Assembly (NCBI RefSeq): GCF_019802055.1 | Contig: NZ_JAHVHW010000007.1 | Coordinates: forward strand, 1,513,403 to 1,577,402 | DNA: 64,000 bases | From: Ferrimonas balearica | Lineage (GTDB): Bacteria; Pseudomonadota; Gammaproteobacteria; Enterobacterales; Shewanellaceae | Reading direction: 5' to 3' | Part shown: piece by piece, positions 23,034 to 32,388 of the stretch | How positions within the stretch are numbered: the stretch's first letter is position 1 | How the letters are laid out: every line of letters starts with the position of its first letter | Position numbers and translations under genes: made by a program | The notes under the pieces: generated by a model | Seen by the model: only the letters and a program-made list of their open reading frames with translations | The model's database searches: none | What the model was told of the DNA's origin: nothing

Positions 23034-26000
23034 TTACAGACTGGAGCGCCACTTCTGGTTATCGCCATCGTGGCGACGGTAAAGGATCACGGCAGCCCCC
23101 GCCCCCTCACCGGCTGCATCCAGTGCCAGACCGGAAGCCATGCGCGCACTGAACACCTTGCCTTCCTTATCAAAAGCCTGCTCCGGTGCATTGGCGTTAC
23201 AGCTGGCCAGAGCCAACTGCTGACCATCCACGGTGTTGCCATTGGGGATACTCAGACACAGGTCGCCCGGAAGATCGCTCTTAATGCTGCCGGCGATGGG
23301 ATCGAAGTACCACTTCTGCCCCGCCCTGTTCTGACAGGCCTGAACCGTAATGGTGGCACCACTCCCGCCGCTTTCCGGCGCACTCAGACACAAACCGGCC
23401 CGCTTATCGCGCAGACTGACCCAGCGATGAATGGTCATCTCCGGACGCAGCAGCCACTGCTGATTGGCCTTGCCGTGCAGGCTCCATTGACCCACCTGTG
23501 AGTCATTGCCAGTACCATAGGCGTCGGCAACGATATTGGGATTATGGGCATTGCGGACAAAGCGTCCGTCGTAATCCCAGCGCAGGTTATCACTGTCCAC
23601 GCACTCCCATACCACTACCTCACCGCCTTCGTAAGCCTGACCGCGGTTATCCAGACAAAGCGCCCGGTTGGCCTTGTTCTGAAACTGGCGCGCGTTCTCG
23701 TCGTAGAACCAGCGCTGGTCCCAGGCGTTTTTCTCGCAGTCGTACAGAATCACATTAGTGCCGTTGGTCATCTCCGAGCCGTTGCCGGGGATGTCCATAC
23801 AGCGCCCTGAGGCCCGATTCACGATGCGAACAAAGGTGGGCAGCGGATTGACGTACTGAACATCGGTGCTGGCTTCCGCCCTCTCCCACATCTGCAGGTA
23901 GGCTTCGGCGGAGTTCATGATCGCCTCATACACCGCCCCACCCTGCTGCTGACGCACATCCTCAATATGGTCGGCCAGCATGCCGTAGTGGGACATCCCA
24001 TCCTGGTTAAAGTCGAAGGTGCGATTACCTGACTGCTGACGATGGAAGGTCAGGCCAAACTCGCTGGTGAACGGATAGAGAAGCGGGTCAGTATCCGCAT
24101 CCGCCCTGGGGCCAGCCTGTCCGCCCAGGCCACTCATATCGGTGCCCAGGCCCACGCCCGGCAGGTATGCCGTCTCGGCAATCACATTCAGATACTGTTG
24201 GATGCGACCACCCACCGAGTTGGCGTTGCTGTTATAGGGCGCAGCAAAGCCCCCGGCTTTGAGCAGTCGGACGGTATTGGGATGCAACCCTTCGGTGCCG
24301 CCGTTCATCCAGCTGTGGGAGGTAATCACCCCGCTGTAGCCACGGGCCTCAACAATGTCCATCACCTCGGTGGCGGTATGGGCGGACATATGGTCCAGCT
24401 CAATCAGCATCCCCATATCGATCATACGGTTGACCAAGTACACACCCTTCTCGCTCAAACCATGCTTGTTGCAGTGCTCGATGGTCTCGTCGTATTCGGG
24501 GTTGAGGCCCACACCGTCGAGGATATCCTTCAGCACCGGTACCTCACCAATCAGAGGGAAACCGGAGGTAAAGCGGTTACCCCGGGTATCCGCGTCACAC
24601 TCTTCAGTTTCAAAGAAGTGCCCGGTACTGAGCACCTGCCCCAGGTTAATAAAGCCATCTTCCACCCGGGACCCTGCCAGCTGGTTATCGAACTTATGGG
24701 TGGGATACAGCACCCGGACTCCGGCGTCGTACACCGCCTGCAGTTGCGCCTCGATCTGAAGGCGGTTGCAATCGTCATTCTCACCGCAGTTGAACAGCTC
24801 CGACGCCTCGATGCCCATCAGCACCGCCAGCTTGCCGTCGGCAATCACCGCCCGCGCTTCCTCCGGAGAGCGCACCAATCGGAAGAAGCCTGTGCCCGGC
24901 CCACCGGACTGCACATCGATGTAGGCCTCAATCTCATGCAGGCGCTGGATCTGCAAAAAGATGCTGTCCATGGTGTTGCAACTGTTGGGGTTCACCCAAC
25001 TGGCTGGGTTGATGGTGGACTGCGCATGACAGAGCACCTCGTTCTCTACCAGGTGGGTCACCATCAGCCGCAAACCACCGGCCCAGGCGCGCTCCATCCA
25101 CTTGTAGTAGTAGCCGCTATGAGTGAGCTGAACCGGGTTGGGCCAGAAGGGAAAGTCCGGCCAGCCACGGGTGTCGTAACGGTAGTTGGCGTCGCCATAG
25201 GCGTAGAGGTTGCCCACCAGATCCAGTGAGCCGTCCGGGCCGTGGATCTCCTCACTGTCGCCCAGAGCATGGGTGACGCCCCAGCGGTGGAACGGTTTGC
25301 CGTGCATCAGCTTGCCGCCCATAAACTCGTAGGAGGTGATGTGGGTATGGGGATCCGCGAGCCCTCGCACCGGGCCACCGGCATCGCCCTTCAGCGCATC
25401 CAGATCGCCCTCAACATTCACCTGAATCTCGGGAAACGGCGTGCAGTCCTGCTGCGCCACCAGGGTAAACGTGGCCTCAGAGTTGTTGTCGTTGGGGTTC
25501 AGCAGGTCGAAGAAATAGAGCCCGCCACCCCCGTAGTTGTGCCGTAACTGGCGATCGAGCCCGATGCCGTGGAAACGGTACTGCACCGCCTCACCGACGT
25601 CGGCGCTGATGCGCCACTCCGCGTACTCGCCGGGGTATCGACCGGCACTCACCTCAGCGGGCAGATGGCTGGCAAAGTAGCGGCCATCCCGGTCCGTCAT
25701 CATAAAGTGCTTATCGCGGGTGGGCTTAAAGTAAAAGTGGGTGGCGTCTTCCAGACTCACCGCATCGAAACGATAGCTCAGGCCATCGTCCACCGTTCCG
25801 CCCTGGTGGAAGCGGCGCATAAAGTGCCCGTTGGTGGGAGATTGAATGGCGTAACAGCCCTGAGCCAGCTGGTCTACCGCTTCTGCCTCGGCATCAGCCA
25901 GCGCGGGAAAGGCGGCAATCAGGGGAAGTGAAGCAAGGAAGATGCGGCCAAAACCGGCTCGGCGCTTTGGCGGCGTTTTGTCGTTAGCAGAGAGATCCAT
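23034..26000 (-). CDS. Secreted dipeptidase-like metal hydrolase with C-terminal ricin-type lectin repeats
   Basis: A 988-residue exported protein. A signal peptide (about residues 15-37, after a basic start; ends FPALADA) is followed by a beta-rich N-terminal domain (to about 205) with QxCYAIQSP-type folds. A TIM-barrel-type amidohydrolase/membrane-dipeptidase domain then runs to about 690: GLADPHTHITSYEFMGG (metal HxH), GIEASELFNC, LIELDHMSAHTATEV, VITSHSWMNGG and GVGLGTDMSGLGGQ supply likely ligands. The rest holds ricin-type beta-trefoil repeats with QxW-like motifs (DQRWFYD, NLRWDYD, NQQWLL, GQKWYFD, NQKWRSS). The lectin part suggests binding to glycans outside the cell. Substrate is unknown; a stand-alone transcript is likely. 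Confidence 0.85.
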   Translation of the reverse strand: MDLSANDKTPPKRRAGFGRIFLASLPLIAAFPALADAEAEAVDQLAQGCYAIQSPTNGHFMRRFHQGGTVDDGLSYRFDAVSLEDATHFYFKPTRDKHFMMTDRDGRYFASHLPAEVSAGRYPGEYAEWRISADVGEAVQYRFHGIGLDRQLRHNYGGGGLYFFDLLNPNDNNSEATFTLVAQQDCTPFPEIQVNVEGDLDALKGDAGGPVRGLADPHTHITSYEFMGGKLMHGKPFHRWGVTHALGDSEEIHGPDGSLDLVGNLYAYGDANYRYDTRGWPDFPFWPNPVQLTHSGYYYKWMERAWAGGLRLMVTHLVENEVLCHAQSTINPASWVNPNSCNTMDSIFLQIQRLHEIEAYIDVQSGGPGTGFFRLVRSPEEARAVIADGKLAVLMGIEASELFNCGENDDCNRLQIEAQLQAVYDAGVRVLYPTHKFDNQLAGSRVEDGFINLGQVLSTGHFFETEECDADTRGNRFTSGFPLIGEVPVLKDILDGVGLNPEYDETIEHCNKHGLSEKGVYLVNRMIDMGMLIELDHMSAHTATEVMDIVEARGYSGVITSHSWMNGGTEGLHPNTVRLLKAGGFAAPYNSNANSVGGRIQQYLNVIAETAYLPGVGLGTDMSGLGGQAGPRADADTDPLLYPFTSEFGLTFHRQQSGNRTFDFNQDGMSHYGMLADHIEDVRQQQGGAVYEAIMNSAEAYLQMWERAEASTDVQYVNPLPTFVRIVNRASGRCMDIPGNGSEMTNGTNVILYDCEKNAWDQRWFYDENARQFQNKANRALCLDNRGQAYEGGEVVVWECVDSDNLRWDYDGRFVRNAHNPNIVADAYGTGNDSQVGQWSLHGKANQQWLLRPEMTIHRWVSLRDKRAGLCLSAPESGGSGATITVQACQNRAGQKWYFDPIAGSIKSDLPGDLCLSIPNGNTVDGQQLALASCNANAPEQAFDKEGKVFSARMASGLALDAAGEGAGAAVILYRRHDGDNQKWRSSL

Positions 26001-26344
26001 AGTGATCGTCCATCAAGAAGATTGCTGTATAGGTGTACGCAACTGCTGACTTCTGCGGCGTTCAGATATAGGCCAGCCAAACGCTTAATTCAAGCAAGTG
26101 TTTGGATGCAAGAGACGCCTAAAACAATGGAGCAAACACTTAAAACAGAGGGGTTTTGCTGAATTGGCGGGCAGTTGCCATTGGGGCACGGGTTGGATGC
26201 CATGGATTTCACAAGTGCACCAGTGGAGTGAACCGTGGCAACAAAGAAACATTTTCACCTAACACGCGTAAGCCGGAATTCCGGCATCTGAACCTTTACC
26301 TGGAGCCGGAATGCTCCCTCGCTGGTTTAGGACACCGCTTTGCC

Positions 26345-26662
26345 GTAGGGTGCTGCCTGTGGCGCACGGCCTGAAAGGGAAAAAAGCAACAACCGCGTTC
26401 ATTCGTCGCCCGAATTCCCGGGGGTTCCGTGGGCCACAGGCCCACGCTACACGAAACTCCCCCACTCCGGTTCAAGATGCCGTTCTTCCTGTAGCGTGCT
26501 GCCTGTGGCGCACGGCCTGAAAGGGAAAAAAGCAACAACCGCGTTCATTCGTCGCCCGAATTCCCGGGGGTTCCGTGGGCCACAGGCCCACGCTACACGA
26601 AACTCCCCCACTCCGGTTCAAGATGCCGTTCATCCTGTAGCGTGCTGCCTATGGCGCACGGC
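26345..26662. repeat. BIME: 146-bp tandem unit with alternating REP palindromes
   Basis: A 146-bp unit occurs two and a fraction times; equivalent points are 26350, 26496 and 26642. Each unit has one REP in forward orientation starting GTAG (26345-26370, 26491-26516, 26637-26662; GTAGCGTGCTGCC then TGTGGCGCACGG) and one in reverse orientation ending CGCTAC (26427-26450, 26573-26596; core GTGGGCC-ACA-GGCCCAC). GTAG-headed REPs are the type moved by RAYT (TnpA-REP) transposases. No RAYT gene is in the window. Confidence 0.85.
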
Positions 26663-26725
26663 CTGAAAGGGAAAAAAGCGATAGTTGCCACGGAGCGTGC
26701 TTTGATTCTTAAGGCGGGGATTCTT

Positions 26726-26745
26726 AAGGTGGGTGTCCAACTAAG
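26726..26745 (+). repeat. GGGTGTCC element, left of the TonB receptor
   Basis: AAGGTGGGTGTCCAACTAAG. An inverted counterpart lies at 29334-29354 on the far side of the receptor gene. Confidence 0.6.
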
Positions 26746-26949
26746 CAGTTAGGTTGTCGGTGGATGTCTCGTTAGGCCGGTGCCTCGCCAGCCATTGAGA
26801 CAGGGTCGATGCAGCCAGGGAATTAACACCTGAGACCAGGCGCGTTTACCTTTCCGCCCTATAGGGTGCGCCACCTCACAAAAGCGCAGTCAGTTGCGCC
26901 CAATGACTCAGAGATGTGTCCTAGTTGTTTCCAAACTGAAACCGGTAAG

Positions 26950-26968
26950 CATAATGATAATGGTTACC
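26950..26968. promoter_or_regulatory. Predicted Fur box
   Basis: CATAATGATAATGGTTACC matches the 19-bp Fur consensus GATAATGATAATCATTATC at 15 positions. It lies 25 bp before the receptor start codon, where bound Fe-Fur would block transcription. Confidence 0.75.
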
Positions 26969-26993
26969 ATTCAGCTTGGATTAAGGATATCCC

Positions 26994-29180
26994 GTGTCGA
27001 TTAAAACAAACCTGTCCCTCAGCCTTGTCGCTTCCGCTCTGATTGGGGCGCTTTCTCATCCTGCGATCGCGAGTGAGGACAAAACCAGCGTCACTGAAAC
27101 AATGACGATTTTTGGCAGCCATAACCCCCTGAACCTGGCCCCGGGGAGTGCCCACCTGATTTCTCAGGAAGATCTGGACACCTTCAAGTTCACTGACATC
27201 ATGCGTACGTTATCGACGGTTCCTGGTGTGTATGTGCAGGAAGAGGACGGCTATGGTCTGCGCCCCAATATCGGCATGCGCGGGACAGGTCAGAATCGCT
27301 CAGAAAAAGTCACCGTCATGGAAGATGGCGTTTTGGCTGCCCCAGCGCCTTACGCCTCTCCAGCCGCTTATTACTTCCCTACTGCAGGGCGTATGGAAAG
27401 CATTGAGGTGCTTAAAGGTTCTTCCACCATCAAATATGGGCCGCGAACCACAGGCGGTGTCGTGAACCTGCTGTCTCGTCAGATCCCTGATGCCGATATG
27501 GCAGGAATGGTTGACCTGAGTCTCGGTCAGGATGGCTTTGGTAAAGTGCACGCTTATGGTGGTGGTCAAGGCGATCGCGTAGGCGCAGTGGCAGAGGTGT
27601 ACCACTACCAGGCTGATGGCTTCCGAGACATCAACCACGTCGGTGGGAACACCGGTTTTGACAAAACCGATGCTTTGGCAAAGGTTCGTTTTACTTCAGA
27701 GCAAGGCGCTCAGTTCCACCAGGAGCTGGAGGTGAAACTGAAGTACTCTGAAGAGACTTCCAATGAAACCTACATGGGGTTAACGGAGGAGGATTTCTCC
27801 AGTAATCCTTACAGTCGCTACAGTGCTTCCCAAAAAGACCAGATGGACACCGATCATAAGCAGGTGCAGTTGAGCCATCGGATTGAACTGACGCCCGAGA
27901 TCAGTCTAGGCACGGTGGCTTACTACAACGCCTTTCATCGCAATTGGTATAAGGCCTCTAAGGTTGATGGGAAAAGCCTGGGTGATGGAGGCATCGAAGC
28001 GGCAGCCGCGTTTGATGCCAATCCAAATGGTGAAAGCCTGTCTGTAGATGTTAAAGCCAATAACCGTGACTATTTGTCTCAGGGTATTCAAACTGAGCTG
28101 AATGCCGTATTTGGCGAGCATGAACTGGCCTTTGGCCTGCGCTTACATGAAGATGAAATGGACCGCTTCCAGTGGGTCGATAAATATCAACTCAGCAGCA
28201 ATTATGACTGGAGTCTGATTGAAGCGGGCGTGCCCGGCACTGACTCTAACCGAATTGATAGTGCTAATGCTGTCGCCGTATATGTTCAGGACCAATTCAC
28301 TGTTGGTGACTTTAATATCCTTGCCGGCCTGCGGTATGAAGATATTGAAACTCGCCGTTTAGATTGGGGCAAAAACAACCCGGCACGCATCGGGGCACCA
28401 GACAAGAACATCGAAAACAGTTTTGATGCATTGTTGCCTGCTCTGGCCGCCACCTGGCAGATAACCGATGATCTCCTGATGTTGGCTGGCGTACAAAAGG
28501 GCTTCGCACCGCCGGCTCCAGGTAATGCCAGTGGCGATATTGAAGAAAGCTGGAACTATGAGTTTGGCAGTCGCTACAACGCGGGCGAGCTGAGCGTTGA
28601 GGCGGTGGCATTTTATAGTGATTACAGCAACATGCATGGTAACTGTACCGCTGCACAAGGCTGTGATGAGGAAGACCTGGATAACCAGTACAACGCGGGC
28701 GAAGTGGACGTCAAAGGTCTTGAGTTGAGCACAGCCTACACGTTCAACGCGGATGGGACAGTCATGTTCCCGGTTAAACTGAGCTACACCTACACGGATG
28801 CAAAATTCGCCAATGACTTCAGCTCTGACTTCGAAGTTTGGGGCGATGTGAAAAAGGGATACGAGTTGCCCTATCTGCCTGAGAATCAACTGTACTTGTC
28901 TGTAGGGGCTCAAGCCGAAGCATGGCAGGTGAACCTGGCAACCCGTTATACGGATGACATTCGTACAAAGGCTGGCACGGGTTCTATTCCTCAAGAGGAA
29001 CTGATTGAGGCAAAGACCGTTGTAGACCTCTCCGCTCGTTATTTCATCGGGCAAAATCAAGAGATCTATTTCCTCGCGGAAAACTTGCTGGATGAAACCT
29101 ATATGACAACACGCGTTCACGGTTCCATCTTTGCGGGTAAACCGCGCAGTTTTGCAGCGGGCTATACGGTTAGATTCTAA
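26994..29180 (+). CDS. Iron-regulated TonB-dependent siderophore/ferric receptor (FecA-like)
   Basis: A 728-residue outer membrane receptor: signal peptide (residues 1-26, ending HPAIASE), plug with TLSTVPGVYVQEEDGYGLRP, NIGMRGTGQNRSEKVTVMEDGV and IEVLKGSSTIKYGPRTTGGVVNLLSR, and a barrel ending SFAAGYTVRF. The plug resembles FecA-type ferric citrate and related receptors. There is no FecA-style N-terminal signalling domain. The start is GTG 26994 after AAGGA. A Fur box overlaps the promoter, so it is likely made under iron limitation. Its base composition is visibly lower in GC than neighbours and REP and GGGTGTCC repeats lie on both sides, which fits horizontal acquisition. Confidence 0.93.
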   Translation: MSIKTNLSLSLVASALIGALSHPAIASEDKTSVTETMTIFGSHNPLNLAPGSAHLISQEDLDTFKFTDIMRTLSTVPGVYVQEEDGYGLRPNIGMRGTGQNRSEKVTVMEDGVLAAPAPYASPAAYYFPTAGRMESIEVLKGSSTIKYGPRTTGGVVNLLSRQIPDADMAGMVDLSLGQDGFGKVHAYGGGQGDRVGAVAEVYHYQADGFRDINHVGGNTGFDKTDALAKVRFTSEQGAQFHQELEVKLKYSEETSNETYMGLTEEDFSSNPYSRYSASQKDQMDTDHKQVQLSHRIELTPEISLGTVAYYNAFHRNWYKASKVDGKSLGDGGIEAAAAFDANPNGESLSVDVKANNRDYLSQGIQTELNAVFGEHELAFGLRLHEDEMDRFQWVDKYQLSSNYDWSLIEAGVPGTDSNRIDSANAVAVYVQDQFTVGDFNILAGLRYEDIETRRLDWGKNNPARIGAPDKNIENSFDALLPALAATWQITDDLLMLAGVQKGFAPPAPGNASGDIEESWNYEFGSRYNAGELSVEAVAFYSDYSNMHGNCTAAQGCDEEDLDNQYNAGEVDVKGLELSTAYTFNADGTVMFPVKLSYTYTDAKFANDFSSDFEVWGDVKKGYELPYLPENQLYLSVGAQAEAWQVNLATRYTDDIRTKAGTGSIPQEELIEAKTVVDLSARYFIGQNQEIYFLAENLLDETYMTTRVHGSIFAGKPRSFAAGYTVRF

Positions 29181-29190
29181 GTTCCGACAC

Positions 29191-29223
29191 AGGCCTCGGC
29201 AGTCCACACTCCGAGGCCTTTCT
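29191..29223 (+). terminator. Terminator of the Fur-regulated receptor gene
   Basis: AGGCCTCGG (29191-29199) and CCGAGGCCT (29211-29219) with an 11-nt loop, then TTCT. Confidence 0.7.
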
Positions 29224-29259
29224 AATTCTCGGCTTAGTGATATTGCGCGTTACTGGCTT

Positions 29260-29450
29260 CCGTGGGCCACAGGCCCACGCTACGCGAAACAAACCCACTC
29301 CGGTTCAGGATGCCGATCTTGCCGTAGCGAGAGTTAAGAGGACACCCATCTTAGAGTTACTGGTCACCCGAATTCGCCGGGGGACCGTGGGCCACAGGCC
29401 CACGTTACGCATAACTTCCCGGGGTTCCATGGGCCACAGGCTCACGCTAC
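29260..29450. repeat. Three REP palindromes in reverse orientation
   Basis: Copies at 29260-29283, 29385-29408 and 29427-29450 share the core TGGGCCACAGGC(C/T)CACG followed by (C/T)TAC. A truncated forward copy starts GTAGCG at 29324. They are the same family as the BIME at 26345. Confidence 0.8.
29334..29354 (-). repeat. GGGTGTCC element, right of the TonB receptor
   Basis: On the plus strand TTAAGAGGACACCCATCTTA; it is inverted relative to the copy at 26726. Confidence 0.55.
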
Positions 29451-29503
29451 GTGTCACTCCCCTCTTCCGAGCTTGGCGGAATGAGTTCAGTCACAGACAA
29501 AAA

Positions 29504-29526
29504 AAGGGGGCTTAACGCCCCCTTCT
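29504..29526. terminator. Terminator of pepO
   Basis: AAGGGGGC (29504-29511) and GCCCCCTT (29517-29524) with a TTAAC loop; an A tract on the left supplies the T tract for the minus-strand gene. Confidence 0.8.
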
Positions 29527-29551
29527 CTATGTGCAAACCCGTTGCACGCGA

Positions 29552-31618
29552 TTACCAGATCCGAACCCGATCCTCTTTGGGGATATAGAGCTTGTCGCCC
29601 GGCTGGACGTCAAAGGCTTCGTACCAGGCATCGTGGTTACGAGGTGCCAGAGCACGGTAACGACCCGGGGCGTGGGTACCCGCACGCAGCTGGTTAAGCA
29701 TGCTCTGCTCGGTGCGCTTCTCTTTCCAGACCTGAGCCCAGGCCAGGAAGAAGCGCTGATCGCCAGTCAGGCCATCAATCACCGGCGCCTCTTCACCGTT
29801 CAGGCTGAGCTTGTAGGCGTGGTACGCCATTGCCAAGCCGCCAACATCACCAATGTTTTCACCCAGGCTGTTTTGGCCATTCACAAAGTTATTGGGGATG
29901 GGTTCGTACTTGTTGTACTGAGCCACCAGGTTGTCAGCACGGGCCTCGAAAGCCGCACGGTCTGCGTCAGTCCACCAGTTACGCTGAATCCCGTTCGCGT
30001 CGGACTTGGAGCCCTGATCGTCAAAGCCGTGGCCCATCTCATGACCAATCACCGCACCGATACCGCCGTAGTTCACCGCCGGATCGGCATTGGGATCGAA
30101 GAACGGGGGCTGCAGGATAGCGGCCGGGAACACAATCTCGTTAAAGGAGCTGTTGTAATAGGCATTCACCCGCTGCGGAGTCATGCCCCAACGGTTGCGG
30201 TCGGTCTTCTCCAACTCGCGCTCAACGCTCTGGGCATTGAAGAAACGACGCAGTGCCTGCACATTGCCAACCAGATCATCGTCGGACAACTCCAGGCCAT
30301 CAAACGACTGCCACACATCCGGATAGCCGATCTTCGGGTTGAACGCCGCCAGCTTAGCCCGGGCATTCACTTTGGTTTCTTCCCCCATCCAGTCGAGTTC
30401 GTCAATGCGCTGACCCAGTGCGGTACGCAGGTTCTCAACCAGCTCGGACATCTGCTGCTTGGAGGACTCAGGGAAGTACTTGGCGACGTAAACCTTGCCA
30501 ATGGCAAAGCCCAGCGACTCAGTACCGGACATCTGCTCAACGGCGCGCTTCCAGCGAGGACGGGGCTCAACCTGACCGTTCAGCGTCGTGCCATAGAAAC
30601 GGAAGTTGGCGTCGTAGATCGCTTCGGAAAGGAAGCTGGCGTTGTTGCTGATGGTGTGGAAGGTCAGGTAGTCCTGCCACACGTTCAGCGGCTCGTTGCC
30701 AATCAGTTCGATCATCGCTTTGGTCGGCTCAGGATAAGCAATGTTCAACTGCGGCAACTGGTAGCCGGAGGGGGCAATAAAGCGATCCCAATCGAAGCCC
30801 GGGTACTCCTTGGCCAGGTCTTCACGCTTGATCTGGTTCAGGGTCAGGTCGCGGTTACGACGCTTCTCACGGGGCCACTGCTGCTCAGCCATCTTGGTTT
30901 CCAGCGCCAGAATGGCCTGGGCGCGTGATTCGGCATTATCAACACCGGCGAAGTTCAGCATCTCGGCGATGTGCGCCAGATAAGCCTCGCGGATTTTGAC
31001 GAACCGTTCAGCGTCTTCCAGGTAGAAGGAGCGATCCGGCAGGCCCAGTCCCGTGGCGAGCAAGGTCAGTTCGTACTGATTGGGATCCAACCGGTTGAAC
31101 CACATGCCACCGGCCAGAGGGCTGGCCGCGCCGGTCAGCCACGCTTCACCGAATACGGTGGTTAAGTCTGCACGGGAGTCGATGGCCCGAATCTGGTCCA
31201 GCGTGCCCTGAATCGGCTTGAGACCCGCGGCATTGATGGTGTCGACGTCCATGTAGGCGCGGTAGAAGTCAGCAATCAACTGCTCCTCTTCGTTCAGATC
31301 GTCGCGAGAGAGGATGTCATCGATGATCCCCTTAACCCGCTCCTCACTGCGCTCTCCCAGTTTGTTGAACGCGCCATAGCGGGTTTTGTCCGCGGGCATC
31401 TCGTAGTTGTCGTACCAATTTCCGCTGGCGTAAGCGAAGAAGTCGTCACCGGGACGAACGGACAGATCCTGCGCGCTCAGGTCGATACCAAAAGTGCCCA
31501 GTTCGGCTTTGCCCTGGGGCGCTTGTACTACGGTTGCGTCTTGGGTCTCGACGTCAGAAGTGCCGCAACCGGTAAGGAAGGCAGCCGTCAGGGCCACCGC
31601 CAGGATTGATCGCTTCAT
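29552..31618 (-). CDS. pepO: M13-family metallopeptidase (neprilysin-like PepO), lipoprotein
   Basis: A 688-residue endopeptidase. The signal peptide ends in lipobox LTGC, so it is membrane-anchored in the periplasm or on the surface. The M13 domains are complete: SVRPGDDFFAYASGNWYDN at the start, VNAYYNSSFNEIVFPAAILQPPFF (substrate-binding N-A-x-Y), the zinc site VIGHEMGHGFDDQG, the third ligand ENIGDVGGLAMAY and the late RALAPRNHDAWYEAF with the stabilising His. I chose ATG 31618, after AAGGAAG; the longer frame has no signal peptide. Members cut peptides of limited length. A decayed copy of this gene's upstream region lies at 34260. Confidence 0.93.
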   Translation of the reverse strand: MKRSILAVALTAAFLTGCGTSDVETQDATVVQAPQGKAELGTFGIDLSAQDLSVRPGDDFFAYASGNWYDNYEMPADKTRYGAFNKLGERSEERVKGIIDDILSRDDLNEEEQLIADFYRAYMDVDTINAAGLKPIQGTLDQIRAIDSRADLTTVFGEAWLTGAASPLAGGMWFNRLDPNQYELTLLATGLGLPDRSFYLEDAERFVKIREAYLAHIAEMLNFAGVDNAESRAQAILALETKMAEQQWPREKRRNRDLTLNQIKREDLAKEYPGFDWDRFIAPSGYQLPQLNIAYPEPTKAMIELIGNEPLNVWQDYLTFHTISNNASFLSEAIYDANFRFYGTTLNGQVEPRPRWKRAVEQMSGTESLGFAIGKVYVAKYFPESSKQQMSELVENLRTALGQRIDELDWMGEETKVNARAKLAAFNPKIGYPDVWQSFDGLELSDDDLVGNVQALRRFFNAQSVERELEKTDRNRWGMTPQRVNAYYNSSFNEIVFPAAILQPPFFDPNADPAVNYGGIGAVIGHEMGHGFDDQGSKSDANGIQRNWWTDADRAAFEARADNLVAQYNKYEPIPNNFVNGQNSLGENIGDVGGLAMAYHAYKLSLNGEEAPVIDGLTGDQRFFLAWAQVWKEKRTEQSMLNQLRAGTHAPGRYRALAPRNHDAWYEAFDVQPGDKLYIPKEDRVRIW

Positions 31619-32388
31619 TGCTGTTTGCTTCCTTGTTCCATCGTTATCGTTATGAGTGCGGTCCGCGAAAAGCGACGCTCTACCCGGAGCGGCACAGAGT
31701 GCCACATTATGGCTCTATACGGGCTAGTTTCACTCAATGTTCCCATGCCCCTGCTGCACACACTGTTCGTTTTAACAGTGTGTTGTCGTTTGGGGCACCA
31801 TGCGGCGAGTTTAAAACCTGACACCCAAAATGCCAACCGGGCCTCAACACCTTGTAACACAATGTTTTCGGTAACAAACTGGCCCCCTTTGGGAACAAGT
31901 GACCCGTGGCTTATTGCTTACCGAGTGGGATTGGCTTCGTCCATCATCATGCGCGGCATTGTCACCAGAAGCCTCAGGCTCGACTTAGCCACTGCGACTT
32001 ACGCACGGGAATCAATATCAGTTCAGTGACGGGTTGGTGGCAGCAGCCCCGGCTGAGGGAAATTCGGGCGGGTTGGCAAGTTTGATCTGGACGCTTTGAC
32101 CGACGCTTTTCTCTTAGCGAAGCGGCTTAGGGCCGGAACGGTTGGTCGGCTATATGGTATCTAACCCGTCAGAGTAACTGGGCTTGGCGCCAACCGCGTT
32201 TGGTAGTCGCTCGAATTCACAGGGGTTCCGTGGGCCACAGGCCCACGCTACGGTTAACGCCGCCGTTTCGATTCAAAGTGCGAAGCCAAACGTAGCGTGC
32301 GCCTGTGCCGCACGAACAGACCGAGAATGTGGCAGCAATCGCCCCAGAGCGGTCATTGAAGCGTTCAATTACTCCGAATTCTTAAACC
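31619..32388. other. 770-bp intergenic region upstream of pepO
   Basis: No gene is supported. The first 280 bp (31613-31890) resemble 34260-34600, including GTAAAACCTxxCACCCAAAATGCC and TTTGTAACACAA-type stretches. ACACTGTTCGTTTTAACAGTGT near 31758-31780 is a good inverted repeat. REPs occur at 32228-32251 and 32292-32315. Confidence 0.6.
32228..32315. repeat. REP pair in opposite orientations
   Basis: A reverse copy (32228-32251, core GTGGGCC-ACA-GGCCCAC) is followed 40 bp on by a forward copy starting GTAGCGTGCGCCTGTG (32292-32315): a minimal BIME. Confidence 0.75.

Larger units (their letters stand above)
26001..26949. other. Repeat-bearing intergenic region before the iron-regulated receptor
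   Basis: About 950 bp with no supported gene. It contains a palindrome around 26270 (GCCGGAATTCCGGC), the REP/BIME array described separately, and one copy of the GGGTGTCC element (26726-26745). The array includes short open frames that simply read through the repeats. Confidence 0.7.

Noticed and set aside
22776-23501. Plus-strand frame across the gene-free region and the lectin end of the hydrolase
   Set aside because: It crosses a strong terminator and is antisense to a well-supported gene.
26256-26538. Overlapping short frames in the 146-bp repeats
   Set aside because: They arise from reading through REP palindromes and repeat with the DNA unit; no translation signals.
26345-26662. CRISPR array
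   Set aside because: The spaced palindromes looked array-like, but the repeat unit is 146 bp with nearly identical spacers and alternating orientation, and no cas genes are present.
31625-32029. 134-codon plus-strand frame upstream of pepO
   Set aside because: It lies in the pepO leader, has no family match, and the related copy at 34260 does not keep the frame.
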